A stretch of 64,000 nt of DNA from Variovorax sp. UMC13 (GCF_014170375.1 NZ_LZZW01000032.1:1-64000), one strand, 5' to 3'. Shown: positions 9,097-17,665, counted from the first letter of the stretch. Numbers and translations: made by a program. Notes: generated by a model not told the origin, from the sequence alone.

Positions 9097-10161
9097 TCAG
9101 TGCGGGAAGGGCCACAGCCGCAGCTTCTGCCGCGCGGTGGACCACAGGCGCGCCAGGCCGTGGGGCTCGACGATCAGGAAGAACACGATCAGCGCGCCGA
9201 AGATCATGTGCTCCAGGTGCGAGGCGGTGGCGGTGGAAATCGACAGCCCCAGCCAGTGCGGCACGTAGTTCAGCAGCAGTGGCAGCAGCACGATGAAGGC
9301 CGCGCCGAAGAAGCTGCCGGCGATCGAGCCCAGCCCGCCGATGATGATCATGAACAGCAGCTGCAGCGACTTGTCGATGCCGAAGGCGGCCGGTTCCCAG
9401 GCCCCCAGGTGCACGAAGCCCCAGAGCGCGCCGGCCACGCCGACGATGAAGCTGCTGACCGCGAAGGCCGTGAGCTTGGCGTAGACCGGCCGGATGCCGA
9501 TCACCGAGGCCGCGACGTCCATGTCGCGCATCGCCATCCATTCGCGGCCGATCGCGCCGCGCACCAGGTTCTTGGCCAAGAGCGCGAACACCACCACCAG
9601 GCTAAGGCACAGCAGGTACTTCTGCGTCGGCGTGTTGAACTCGTAGCCGAACATCTGCAGCGAGTTGACGCTGACCGAGCCTGAGGACGAATCGTTGGTG
9701 ACCCACTTCACACGGTTGGTGAACCAGTCCATGAAGAATTGCGCCGCCAGCGTGGCCACCGCGAGATACAGGCCGCGGATGCGCAGGCTGGGGATGCCGA
9801 ACAGCACGCCCACCACCGTGGCCGCGAGGCCGCCGCCGATCAGCGACACCAGCAGCGGCATGCCCTCGATGCGCACCTGCAGGTTGTAGGCCGCATAGGC
9901 GCCCACCGCCATGAAGGCGCCGGTGCCCAGCGAGATCTGGCCGCAGTAGCCGACCAAGATGTTGAGGCCGATGGCGGCCAGCGCCAGGATCAGGAAGGGG
10001 ATCAGCACCGCGCGAAAGCTGTAGTCGCTGGCCAGCATCGGCACCGCGACGAAGGCGATGGCCGCGAAGGCGAGCATGAACCAGCGGTCCTGCGCGACCG
10101 GGAACAGCGCGAGATCGGCGCGGTAGCTGCTCTTGAATTGACCGTTTTCTCGATAGAACAT
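9097..10161 (-). CDS. livM: Branched-chain-type ABC transporter permease LivM
   Basis: A 354-residue inner-membrane permease with about nine to ten hydrophobic segments. The LivM signature region GYCGQISLGTGAFMAVGAYAA is near residue 70, and the cytoplasmic coupling segment includes REWMAMRDMDVAASVIGI. It follows livH by 129 nt, and that gap holds a structured repeat element described separately. It forms the translocation pore with LivH. Confidence 0.93.
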   Translation of the reverse strand: MFYRENGQFKSSYRADLALFPVAQDRWFMLAFAAIAFVAVPMLASDYSFRAVLIPFLILALAAIGLNILVGYCGQISLGTGAFMAVGAYAAYNLQVRIEGMPLLVSLIGGGLAATVVGVLFGIPSLRIRGLYLAVATLAAQFFMDWFTNRVKWVTNDSSSGSVSVNSLQMFGYEFNTPTQKYLLCLSLVVVFALLAKNLVRGAIGREWMAMRDMDVAASVIGIRPVYAKLTAFAVSSFIVGVAGALWGFVHLGAWEPAAFGIDKSLQLLFMIIIGGLGSIAGSFFGAAFIVLLPLLLNYVPHWLGLSISTATASHLEHMIFGALIVFFLIVEPHGLARLWSTARQKLRLWPFPH

Positions 10162-10190
10162 ATCAGTCGCTCAGTACTTGAACCATTCCA

Positions 10191-10284
10191 GGAATACCGC
10201 GGAACCGGCTTTGCCGGGCCGCTGGTATTGCCCCCGGTGAGGGGGTTGGCGAAGCGACACGAAGTGCGCGAAGACTGGGGGTGA
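10191..10284 (-). repeat. Structured intergenic repeat, copy 1 (livH-livM spacer)
   Basis: About 94 bp that recur, with roughly nine substitutions, at 30150-30243. Read along the operon it can form three hairpins: GCGCAC-TTC-GTG(T)CGC; CCCCC-N5-GGGGG; and a long one with AATACC(A)GCGG pairing CCGCGGTATT around a CCGGC-AAA-GCCGG tip. The substitutions fall in loops, in single-stranded parts, or as one compensated pair. It begins 7 nt after the livH stop. Confidence 0.85.
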
Positions 10285-10290
10285 GCTTTT

Positions 10291-11220
10291 TCATACGCGG
10301 TCGATGATCTTGTCGCCGAACAGGCCTTGAGGCCTGATGAGCAGCACCGCCAGCGCGAGGACGTACGCGAACCAGTTCTCGATGCCGCCGCCGAGGAAGG
10401 GCCCGAGGTAGATCTCGGACAGCTTCTCGCCCATGCCGATGATCAGGCCGCCGAGAATGGCGCCGGGCACCGAGGTCAGGCCGCCAAGGATCACCACCGG
10501 GAAGGCCTTCAGCGCCACCAGCGAGATCGAGAACTGCACGCCCAGCTTGCTGCCCCAGATCACGCCGGCCACCAATGCGACGATGCCGCCGATCGACCAG
10601 ACGATGACCCAGATGCGCGCCAGCGGGATGCCGATCGACTGCGCGGCCTGGTGGTCGTCGGCCACCGCGCGCAGCGCGCGGCCGGTGCCGGTCTTCTGGA
10701 AGAACAGCGTGAGCGCCACCACCAGGGCGGCGGCGATCACGGCCGCGTAGAGGTCTTCCTTGCTCAGCAGCAGGCCGCCTTCGAAGACGTTCTCGAGCAC
10801 CAGCAGCGGCTCCTTGGGCATGCCGATGTCGATCTTGTAGGTGGCGCTGCCGAAGATCAGCTGGCCCGCGCCGTCGAGCACATGCGAGATGCCCAGCGTG
10901 GCCATCAGCAGCGTGATGCCTTCCTGGTTGACCAGCCGGCGCAGCGCCAGCCGCTCGATCAGCCAGGCCACGATCACCATGCACAGCGCCGCGGCGATGA
11001 AGCCCAGCACGGCGCCCAGCACCACGCTCTGGAAGCCGAGCCATTTCGGGATCCATTCGGCGAAGCGCGCCATCGCCAGCGCCGCGAACAGCACCATCGC
11101 ACCTTGCGCGAAGTTGAAGACACCCGAGGCCTTGAAGATCAGCACGAAGCCCAGCGCCACCAGGGCGTAGAGCATGCCGGCCATCAAGCCGCCGAAAACC
11201 GTTTCGAGAAAGAAACCCAT
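10291..11220 (-). CDS. livH: Branched-chain-type ABC transporter permease LivH
   Basis: A 309-residue permease beginning MGFFLETVFGGLMAGMLYAL, with the LivH-typical FNFAQGAMVLF segment near residue 35 and the AVADDHQAAQSIGIPLARIWV coupling region. Eight or so membrane segments are visible. It starts 14 nt after livG ends. The 3' end is followed at once by the structured repeat before livM. Confidence 0.94.
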   Translation of the reverse strand: MGFFLETVFGGLMAGMLYALVALGFVLIFKASGVFNFAQGAMVLFAALAMARFAEWIPKWLGFQSVVLGAVLGFIAAALCMVIVAWLIERLALRRLVNQEGITLLMATLGISHVLDGAGQLIFGSATYKIDIGMPKEPLLVLENVFEGGLLLSKEDLYAAVIAAALVVALTLFFQKTGTGRALRAVADDHQAAQSIGIPLARIWVIVWSIGGIVALVAGVIWGSKLGVQFSISLVALKAFPVVILGGLTSVPGAILGGLIIGMGEKLSEIYLGPFLGGGIENWFAYVLALAVLLIRPQGLFGDKIIDRV

Positions 11221-11234
11221 GGGGCCCGCCGTTC

Positions 11235-12020
11235 CTAGTGTTCCGCGCCGAGATAAGCCCGGATCACGTCTTCGTTGCTGCGTACTTCATCGGGGGTGCC
11301 GTCGCCGATCTTCTTGCCGTAGTCGAGCACCACCACGCGGTCGGAGATGTCCATCACCACGCCCATGTCGTGTTCGATCAGCACGATGGTGGTGCCGAAC
11401 TCGTCGTTCACGTCGAGGATGAAGCGGCTCATGTCCTGCTTCTCTTCCACGTTCATGCCGGCCATCGGCTCGTCGAGCAGCAGCACCTGCGGCTCCATCG
11501 CCAGCGCGCGGCCGAGGTCGACGCGCTTCTGCAAGCCGTAGGGCAGCTGGCCCACGGGCGTCTTGCGGAAAGGCTGGATCTCGAGGAAGTCGATGATGTG
11601 CTCGACGAACTCGCGCTGCTGGAGCTCCTCGCGCTCGGCCGGCCCCCAGCGCAGCGCCTGGGCCAGCAGGCCGCTCTTCATCTTGAGGTTGCGCCCGGTC
11701 ATGATGTTGTCGAGCACGCTCATGCCCTTGAACAGCGCCAGGTTCTGGAAGGTGCGCGCCACGCCCATCTCGGCCACCTGGCGCGAGTTCATGTGCTTGA
11801 AGGTCTGGCCGCGGAAGGTGATCGAGCCCTGCTGCGGCGCGTACACGCCGTTGATGCAGTTGAGCATCGAGCTCTTGCCCGCGCCGTTGGGGCCGATGAT
11901 GGCCCGCACCTCGTGCTCGCGCACGTTGAAGCTGATGTCCGTGAGCGCCTTCACGCCGCCGAAGCTGAGACTGATGTTCTGGACGTCGAGGATGACCTCG
12001 CCGGTCTTCCTGTTGCTCAT
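11235..12020 (-). CDS. livG: Branched-chain-type ABC transporter ATP-binding protein LivG
   Basis: A 261-residue ABC ATPase with Walker A GPNGAGKSS at 43-51, Q-loop, a degenerate signature PYGLQKRVDLGRAL, Walker B VLLLDEPMAGMN and switch region IVLIEHDMGVVM, all typical of LivG. The ATG at 12020 overlaps the stop of the upstream ligase by 4 nt (ATGA), so translation is coupled and the longer open frame upstream is not used. It partners LivF. Confidence 0.94.
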   Translation of the reverse strand: MSNRKTGEVILDVQNISLSFGGVKALTDISFNVREHEVRAIIGPNGAGKSSMLNCINGVYAPQQGSITFRGQTFKHMNSRQVAEMGVARTFQNLALFKGMSVLDNIMTGRNLKMKSGLLAQALRWGPAEREELQQREFVEHIIDFLEIQPFRKTPVGQLPYGLQKRVDLGRALAMEPQVLLLDEPMAGMNVEEKQDMSRFILDVNDEFGTTIVLIEHDMGVVMDISDRVVVLDYGKKIGDGTPDEVRSNEDVIRAYLGAEH

Positions 12021-13981
12021 GCTGCGGCCTTCACTTCGGGATAACGCTTGGCATCGACGATCTGCAGCGTGGCGCTGACCGAGCCGGTGCGGCCGTCCTC
12101 GAACTTCACCTGCGTCTCGATGAACTGTTCGCTCTTGCCGCCGTACAGCGCCTCGAGCAGCACCGCGTATTTCTGCGCCACGAAGCCGCGGCGCACCTTG
12201 CGCGTGCGGGTCATCTCGTCGTCGTCGGGGTCGAGTTCCTTGTGCAGTACCAGGAAGCGCGCGATCTGGGTGTCGGCCATGCCGGCTTCGGCCGCCAGGT
12301 CGGCATTGACCTTGGCGATGCACTCGGCGATCAGCGTCAGCACCTCGGGCTTGCCCGCCAGGTCGACATAACCGCCGTAGGCCAGGCCGCGGCGCTCGGC
12401 CCAGTTGCCGACCGCCTCGAAGTCGATGTTGACGAAGGCGCAGACCGCTTCGCGCGCATCGCCGAAGCACACGGCTTCCTTGATCTGCGGGAAGAACTTG
12501 AGCTTGTTCTCGATGTAGTTGGGCGCGAACATCGCGCCGCCCGCCATGCGCCCCACGTCCTTGGCGCGGTCGATGATGCGCAGGTGGCCTTCGCTGTCGA
12601 GCACGCCGGCGTCGCCGGTGTGGAAGTAGCCGTCGGCATCGAGCACCTCGGCCGTGGCGTCGGGGCGCTTGTAGTACTCCTTGAGCACCGACACGCCGCG
12701 CACCAGCACCTCGCCGTTGTCGGCGATGCGCAGTTCCATGCCGGGCGCCGCCGGGCCCACGGTCTGCAGCTTGACCTTGCCGTCCTGCTGCAGGCAGACG
12801 TAGGCGCAGGTCTCGGTCTGGCCGTAGAACTGCTTGAGGTTGACGCCGATCGAGCGGTAGAAGCGGAACAGGTCGGGGCCGATGGCCGCGCCCGCGGTGT
12901 AGGCCACGCGGATGCGGCTCATGCCCAGCACGTTGCGCAGCGGGCCGTAGACCAGCACGTTGCCGATGCCGTAGAGCAGGCGGTCGCCCGCGCCGACCGG
13001 CGCGCCGTTGAGGATGTCGGCGCCCACGCGCTGCGCCAGCGCCATGAACTTTGCGTACAGCCAGCGCTTGGGCGCGGCCGCGTCTTCCATGCGGATCGAC
13101 ACGGCCGTCAGCAGGCCCTCGAAGGTGCGCGGCGGGCCGAAGTAGTAGCTCGGGCCGATCTCGCGCATGTCGTTCATCACGGTCGCGGCCGACTCGGGGC
13201 AGTTGAGCGTGAAGCCGCCCACCAGCCACTGCGCGACCGAGAACAGATGGTCGCCGACCCAGGCCATCGGCAGGTAGCTCATCACGTTGTCGCCCGGGCC
13301 GAGCCTGTCGGTGACCACGCCGCCGTGGCCCGCGGCGATGAAGCTGGCATGCGTCTGGCACACGCCCTTGGGCCGGCCGGTGGTGCCCGAGGTGTAGAGG
13401 ATCACGCCGACGTCGCCGGGCTCGCCGCTGGCCACGCGGGCGTCGAAGAAGCCGGGGTGGGCGGCGTCGTGGGCGCGGCCCAGTTCGCGCAGCTGCGCGA
13501 AGCTGATCAGCCCCGGCTGCGTGTAGTGGCGCAGGCCGCGCGGGTCGTCATAGATGATGTGGCGGATCGCATGGCCGCTGTCCTTCTGCAGCTCGCGGCA
13601 CTCGAGCAGCTTGTCGACCTGCTCCTGGTCCTCGGCGATCACGAACTGGATCTTCGCGTCGTCGAGCATGAAGACCATCTCGCCCGCCACCGCGTCCTGG
13701 TACAGCGGCACCGGCACGCCGCGCAGGCTCTGCGCCGCGACCACCGCCATGTACAGGTGCGGGCGGTTGGCGCCCACGATGGCGAGGTTGTCGAAGGCCT
13801 GGAAGCCCAGGCTCGCGAGGCCGCAGGCCATCTCGCGCACCGCTTGCGCGGTCTCGCCCCAGGTCCAGGTCTGCCAGATGCCCAGGTCCTTCTCGCGCAC
13901 GGCCGGCGCGTCGGGCTGCGCGGCGGCATGGGCGCGCAGCAGGCGGGGAAAGGTGGTGTCGGCCGGTGTGCTTGTGTTCAC
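12017..13981 (-). CDS. AMP-dependent acyl-CoA synthetase (long-chain acyl-CoA ligase family)
   Basis: A 654-residue adenylate-forming ligase. The P-loop YTSGTTGRPKG lies near residue 195; YGQTETCAYVCLQQDG, DGYFHTGDAG and the DRAKDVGRMAGG hinge follow. This matches the FadD-like family that also contains aryl-acid ligases. It is the first gene of the liv operon and is coupled to livG. The frame starts with GTG at 13981; I see no good ribosome site, so the start may differ slightly. With the PaaK-like gene at the operon's other end, the cluster carries two CoA ligases around one importer. Confidence 0.88.
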   Translation of the reverse strand: MNTSTPADTTFPRLLRAHAAAQPDAPAVREKDLGIWQTWTWGETAQAVREMACGLASLGFQAFDNLAIVGANRPHLYMAVVAAQSLRGVPVPLYQDAVAGEMVFMLDDAKIQFVIAEDQEQVDKLLECRELQKDSGHAIRHIIYDDPRGLRHYTQPGLISFAQLRELGRAHDAAHPGFFDARVASGEPGDVGVILYTSGTTGRPKGVCQTHASFIAAGHGGVVTDRLGPGDNVMSYLPMAWVGDHLFSVAQWLVGGFTLNCPESAATVMNDMREIGPSYYFGPPRTFEGLLTAVSIRMEDAAAPKRWLYAKFMALAQRVGADILNGAPVGAGDRLLYGIGNVLVYGPLRNVLGMSRIRVAYTAGAAIGPDLFRFYRSIGVNLKQFYGQTETCAYVCLQQDGKVKLQTVGPAAPGMELRIADNGEVLVRGVSVLKEYYKRPDATAEVLDADGYFHTGDAGVLDSEGHLRIIDRAKDVGRMAGGAMFAPNYIENKLKFFPQIKEAVCFGDAREAVCAFVNIDFEAVGNWAERRGLAYGGYVDLAGKPEVLTLIAECIAKVNADLAAEAGMADTQIARFLVLHKELDPDDDEMTRTRKVRRGFVAQKYAVLLEALYGGKSEQFIETQVKFEDGRTGSVSATLQIVDAKRYPEVKAAA

Positions 13982-14016
13982 GATGGGGCGACTGTAGGAC
14001 CGACTTTGACGTCGAG

Positions 14017-14034
14017 TTGTCGTTCCAACGACAA
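14017..14034. promoter_or_regulatory. Perfect 18-bp dyad TTGTCGTT-CC-AACGACAA, likely Crp-family operator
   Basis: An 8-2-8 perfect inverted repeat sits in the 85-bp divergent region between the ligase/liv operon (start 13981) and the Crp/Fnr-family gene (start 14067). Its outer flanks (GAG and CTC) almost extend it. Position and symmetry fit a binding site of the adjacent dimeric regulator controlling both directions. Confidence 0.6.
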
Positions 14035-14066
14035 TCTCAGGGTCTCCACTCCCCCGGATTTACCCG

Positions 14067-14837
14067 ATGACCTCCGCGGCCCCTGCCTCCGGTTCGATCC
14101 GGGATCGCCTGCGCGCGGCCCGTGCCGACGAGCTGCGGAACATCCCGTGGCTCGAGGCGCTGGCACCGGCCGAGCGGCAGCGCACCGAGGCCGCGCTGGT
14201 GGTCAGCGAGGCCGAGCCCGGCGACCTGATCTGCCGCGTGGGCCGTCCGCCCACCTACTGGTTCGGCGTGATCGAGGGCCTGTTCAAGATGAGCAACGAC
14301 AACGCCGACGGCACTTCGATGACCTACAGCGGCCTGCCGCCCGGCGGCTGGTTCGGCGAGGGCACGGTGATGAAGCGCGAGCCCTACCGCTACAACATCC
14401 AGGCGCTGCGCCGCAGTGTGATCGCGGGCCTGCCGGTCGACGATTTCCATTGGCTGCTCGACCACTCGATCGGCTTCAACCGCTTCGTGATGAACCAGCT
14501 CAACGAACGGCTGGCCCAGTTCATCGCGGCGCGCGAGGCGGATCGGCTCAACAATCCCGACGTGCGCGTGGCGCGCAACCTCGCGGCGTTGTTCAACCCG
14601 GTGCTGTTCCCCGGCGTGGGCCAGTTGCTGCGCATCACGCAGCAGGAGCTGGCCTACCTGATCGGCCTGTCGCGCCAGCGCGTGAACGAGGCGCTGCGCA
14701 CACTCGAGGCACAAGGCATGATCCAGGTCGAGTACGGCGGCCTGCGCGTGCTCGACCTGCCGGCGCTGCGCGCCAGCGTCTCGGCCCCTTCTTCCAGTTC
14801 TTCTTCCGCCATCTTCCTTCAGGACAAAAAGCAATGA
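14067..14837 (+). CDS. Crp/Fnr family transcriptional regulator
   Basis: A 256-residue protein with an N-terminal cyclic-nucleotide-binding-type beta roll (PGDLICRVGRPPTYWFGVIEG, PPGGWFGEGTVMKREPY), a dimerisation helix and a C-terminal Crp-type winged helix; the recognition region ITQQELAYLIGLSRQRVNEAL is at 190-210. It has no Fnr-type N-terminal Cys cluster. The cAMP-contact Arg/Ser motif of true CRP is not evident, so the effector may be an acyl-CoA or none. It is divergent from the ligase/liv operon with a perfect dyad between them, and overlaps the downstream SDR start by 4 nt. Confidence 0.88.
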   Translation: MTSAAPASGSIRDRLRAARADELRNIPWLEALAPAERQRTEAALVVSEAEPGDLICRVGRPPTYWFGVIEGLFKMSNDNADGTSMTYSGLPPGGWFGEGTVMKREPYRYNIQALRRSVIAGLPVDDFHWLLDHSIGFNRFVMNQLNERLAQFIAAREADRLNNPDVRVARNLAALFNPVLFPGVGQLLRITQQELAYLIGLSRQRVNEALRTLEAQGMIQVEYGGLRVLDLPALRASVSAPSSSSSSAIFLQDKKQ

Positions 14838-15598
14838 GCGCACAGCACCTCACCCTCCTCACCGGCGCCTCCCGCGGCATGGGCCGCGCCATGGCCGAAC
14901 AGCTGCTCGAAGCCGGCCACACGCTGGTCTGCATCTCGCGCAAGACCGACGACGCGCTGGCCGCCAAGGCCGCGCAGCATGGCGCCACGGTCGAGCAATG
15001 GTCCTTCGACCTGTCGGCGCCCGCCGCCGCCGCCGATCGCGTGGCCGCCTGGCTCGCCACGCAGGATGCACAGGCCTTCGACAGCGTCACGCTGATCAAC
15101 AACGCCGGCACCGTGGGCCAACTGGGCCCGCTCGAGAAGGCCGACGCGGCCGACCTCGCACAGTCGCTGCGCATCGGGCTCGAGGCGCCGCTGCTGCTCA
15201 CGGCCGCCTTCCTGCGCGCCACGCAGGACTGGCGCGGTGCGCGCAAGGTGCTCAACATCTCCTCGGGCCTGGGCCGCAACGCCATGGCCAGCCAGGCACC
15301 GTACTGCGCGGCCAAGGCCGGCATGGACCACTTCTCGCGCGCGGTCGCGCTCGAGGAAGCGCTGCGCCCCAACGGCGCGAAGATCGTCTCGCTGGCGCCC
15401 GGCGTGATCGACACCGACATGCAGGTCGCGATGCGCGGCACCGAGGCCGGACTGTTCCCCGACCGTGCGCGCTTCGAGAAGCTCAAGGCCGACGGCCTGC
15501 TCGATTCGCCCGCCACCGCCGGCGCCAAGGTGCTGGCCTACCTGGCCCGCGCGGACTTCGGCAGCAAGCCGGTGGCCGACGTGCGCGACCCCGCCTGA
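14834..15598 (+). CDS. SDR family NAD(P)-dependent oxidoreductase
   Basis: A 254-residue classical SDR: TGASRGMG at 10-17, NNAG, ISSGLG and YCAAK at 157-161. Its ATG at 14834 overlaps the stop of the Crp-type gene (ATGA), showing translational coupling and choosing this start over the longer open frame. The closest general type is the sepiapterin reductase/benzil reductase-like SDR (SDR_c). It probably acts in the pathway fed by the divergent importer and CoA ligases; the substrate is not known. Confidence 0.88.
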   Translation: MSAQHLTLLTGASRGMGRAMAEQLLEAGHTLVCISRKTDDALAAKAAQHGATVEQWSFDLSAPAAAADRVAAWLATQDAQAFDSVTLINNAGTVGQLGPLEKADAADLAQSLRIGLEAPLLLTAAFLRATQDWRGARKVLNISSGLGRNAMASQAPYCAAKAGMDHFSRAVALEEALRPNGAKIVSLAPGVIDTDMQVAMRGTEAGLFPDRARFEKLKADGLLDSPATAGAKVLAYLARADFGSKPVADVRDPA

Positions 15599-15600
15599 GC

Positions 15601-15858
15601 ATGGCCACCGCCCAGGCCCTGAGCACCGCGGAGTACAAGCTCTTCCCCAATCCGCGCAACCTGCACCGCGTGGTGTTCGCGCACCAGGTCTTCGTGCCCT
15701 ATCCGTACATGCTCATCGAGATGGAGAGCTACTACCTCCAGGGCCGCTACAGCCTGTTCGCCGCCCACCGCATCGTGGACAACAAGGCCGGCCAGCTGGC
15801 GACCTTCGAGGACGCGGCGGACGAGGCGAAGTTCAAGGCGAAGTTCGTGCCGGACTGA
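15601..15858 (+). CDS. Small conserved-looking protein of unknown function (85 aa)
   Basis: It starts 2 nt after the SDR stop and has strong GC-rich third positions. The product, rich in aromatic residues (PYPYMLIEMESYYLQGRY), has no signal peptide or membrane segment and no motif I recognise. Tight packing behind the Crp-type and SDR genes suggests co-transcription and a role in the same pathway. It ends 70 nt before the tRNA gene. Confidence 0.65.
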   Translation: MATAQALSTAEYKLFPNPRNLHRVVFAHQVFVPYPYMLIEMESYYLQGRYSLFAAHRIVDNKAGQLATFEDAADEAKFKAKFVPD

Positions 15859-15910
15859 GGGCCTGAAAAATTTTTTGTGCGACCTGCTCGAAAGCGCTCG
15901 AAATCCGGGC

Positions 15911-15916
15911 TAGAAT
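15911..15916 (+). promoter_or_regulatory. Candidate -10 element of the tRNA-Gly promoter
   Basis: TAGAAT matches TATAAT in five of six positions and ends 12 nt before the tRNA 5' end. A convincing -35 element at the right distance is not visible (CTCGAA at 15887-15892 is weak). Confidence 0.4.
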
Positions 15917-15928
15917 TGCAGACTCGAT

Positions 15929-16004
15929 GCGGGATTAGCTCAGTTGGTAGAGCGCAACCTTGCCAAGGTTGAGGTCGAGAGTTCGAGTCTCTTATCCCGC
16001 TCCA
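15929..16004 (+). tRNA. tRNA-Gly (anticodon GCC)
   Basis: A 76-nt cloverleaf with acceptor stem GCGGGAT/ATCCCGC, D-loop AGCTCAGTTGGTAGAGC, anticodon stem-loop CAACCTTGCCAAGGTTG with anticodon GCC, T-arm GTTCGAGTC and an encoded 3' CCA. It reads GGC, the dominant Gly codon in these genes. A strong terminator follows 9 nt later, so it is a single-gene unit. Confidence 0.97.
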
Positions 16005-16012
16005 CATCCAGC

Positions 16013-16042
16013 AAAAAGGCCACCTTTTCAGGTGGCCTTTTT
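16013..16042 (+). terminator. Rho-independent terminator after tRNA-Gly
   Basis: AAAAAGGCCACC (16013-16024) and GGTGGCCTTTTT (16031-16042) form a perfect 12-bp stem with a six-base loop, ending in a T run. The symmetric A/T flanks would also allow termination of minus-strand transcription from the MocR gene side. The following 116 bases up to 16159 hold nothing I can identify. Confidence 0.93.
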
Positions 16043-16158
16043 CGTTTCCGAAGCCCTCTTCCATTCGGGGTATCGGTTGGCGTCTGCCATTGCGCTCGGG
16101 ATGGCAGCGCTGATGAATTGGATCGCTCGCCTTTGCAATCTGACCGATGCGACGGTGT

Positions 16159-17652
16159 CTACGCGGCCCGGCTGCTCGAGGACTGCAGGCAGCGCAGCAG
16201 CACCTTGAAGGCCGGTTCGATGTGCTCCTCCTGCACGCACGCATACCCCAGCAGCAGCCCGCGCTGCGCACCGCCGCGCTGGTAGTACGCCGACAGCGGC
16301 CGGGTGAGCACGCCGCGCGCCTGCGCGGCCCGGGCGATCGCCACGTCGTCGCTGCCGTCGGGCAGGCGCAGCACCAGGTGCAGGCCCGCGTTGCTGGCCT
16401 GCGGGTGCAAGTATTCCGGACCCAGGTGCTCGCCGATCAGCCCGGCCAGCAAGGCGCGCCGGCGCGCGTAGAGCACGCGCATGCGCCGGATGTGCGCCGC
16501 GTAGTGGCCTTGGTCGATCAGCGCGGCCAGCGCGGCCTGCGTGATCGCATGGCCTTCGCGGTACAGGTCGGCATGCGCCGTGCGAAAGGGCTGGGCCAGC
16601 GCGCGCGGCAGCACCATGTAGCCCACGCGCAGGCCCGGGAACAGCGTCTTGCTGAAGGTGCCGACGTAGATCACCGGGCTGTCGGGCTCCAGGCCCTGCA
16701 TGGCCGGGATGGGCCGGCCGGCGAAGCGGAATTCGCTGTCGTAGTCGTCCTCGACGATCCAGCTGCCGGCGGCGCGCGCGAAGTCCAGCAGCTCGCGCCG
16801 CCGCGCCAGGCTCATCACCGACCCCAGCGGGTACTGGTGCGAGGGCGTGACGAAGATCAGCCGTGGCGGTTTGCCGCCCCTGGGCCAGCCCGCGCCCGGA
16901 CCTTCGTCGTCGCTCTCCACATGCAGCGGCCGCACGCGAACGGCGTCCATCTGCAGCACCTTGTGGAAGCCCCAGTAGCCGGGCTCCTCCACCCACACCG
17001 TCTCGCGCGGGTCGACCAGCATGCGCAGCGTCATGTCGATGGCCTGGTGCACACCTTCGGTCAACAGGATCTGGTCGGCGTCGCAGCGCACCGAGCGCGC
17101 CACGCGCAGGTGCTCGGCGATCGCGGTGCGCAGGGCGGGGTGGCCGCCGCCGTGCGAGTAGGTCAGCAGCTCGGGTGCGGGCGCGCGCCACAGCCGGTGG
17201 AGGATGCGGCTGTAGTGCCGATGCGGGAATTGCGTGACGTCGGGCACGCCGGGCATGAAGGCGCCCCACTGCACCGGAGCGGCCGAGGCGTTGGCCAGCA
17301 GGGTCTGCGCGCGCTTGGACAGCCGCACCGGCGCGCTCGCGGCAGCGGCGGCGGTGACGGGGCGGCCCGCACTCAGGAAATTGTCGGGCGCGGTCTCGGC
17401 CACGAAGGTGCCGCTGCCCACACGCGAATGCCCATAGCCCTCGGCCTGCAGCTGCGCATAGGCATGCAGCACGGTGTTGCGCGACATGCCGATCTCGCGC
17501 GCCAGGTCGCGTGACGCGGGCAGCAGGCTCGACGGCGGCAGGCTGCCGTCGAGGATGGCCTCGCGCAGGCAGTTGTAGAGCTGGCGGTTGAGGGCCGCGC
17601 CGGCCTCGGGCGCCAGGCGCTGCAGCACCAGGTCGGCGCAGATGGACTTCAT
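16159..17652 (-). CDS. MocR/GabR-family regulator (GntR HTH plus aminotransferase-like domain)
   Basis: A 497-residue fusion. The N terminus has a GntR winged helix (LYNCLREAILDGSLPPSSLLP, then SRDLAREIGMSRNTVLHAYAQL). The rest is a fold-type I aminotransferase domain, with the probable PLP Lys near 335 in GTFSKTLFPGLR and a YHSEF-like DDYDSEFR motif. Such proteins sense PLP plus an amino compound. It is divergent from gabT-gabD, so GABA or a related omega-amino acid is the likely signal, as for GabR. A long inverted repeat in the intergenic region is a likely operator. Confidence 0.9.
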   Translation of the reverse strand: MKSICADLVLQRLAPEAGAALNRQLYNCLREAILDGSLPPSSLLPASRDLAREIGMSRNTVLHAYAQLQAEGYGHSRVGSGTFVAETAPDNFLSAGRPVTAAAAASAPVRLSKRAQTLLANASAAPVQWGAFMPGVPDVTQFPHRHYSRILHRLWRAPAPELLTYSHGGGHPALRTAIAEHLRVARSVRCDADQILLTEGVHQAIDMTLRMLVDPRETVWVEEPGYWGFHKVLQMDAVRVRPLHVESDDEGPGAGWPRGGKPPRLIFVTPSHQYPLGSVMSLARRRELLDFARAAGSWIVEDDYDSEFRFAGRPIPAMQGLEPDSPVIYVGTFSKTLFPGLRVGYMVLPRALAQPFRTAHADLYREGHAITQAALAALIDQGHYAAHIRRMRVLYARRRALLAGLIGEHLGPEYLHPQASNAGLHLVLRLPDGSDDVAIARAAQARGVLTRPLSAYYQRGGAQRGLLLGYACVQEEHIEPAFKVLLRCLQSSSSRAA

Positions 17653-17665
17653 GGTGTGGATTCTT

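Noticed and set aside
5655-9296. 1213-codon plus-strand frame opposite the PaaK-like, livF and receptor genes
   Set aside because: Antisense shadow of three genes with strong motifs; no recognisable domain.
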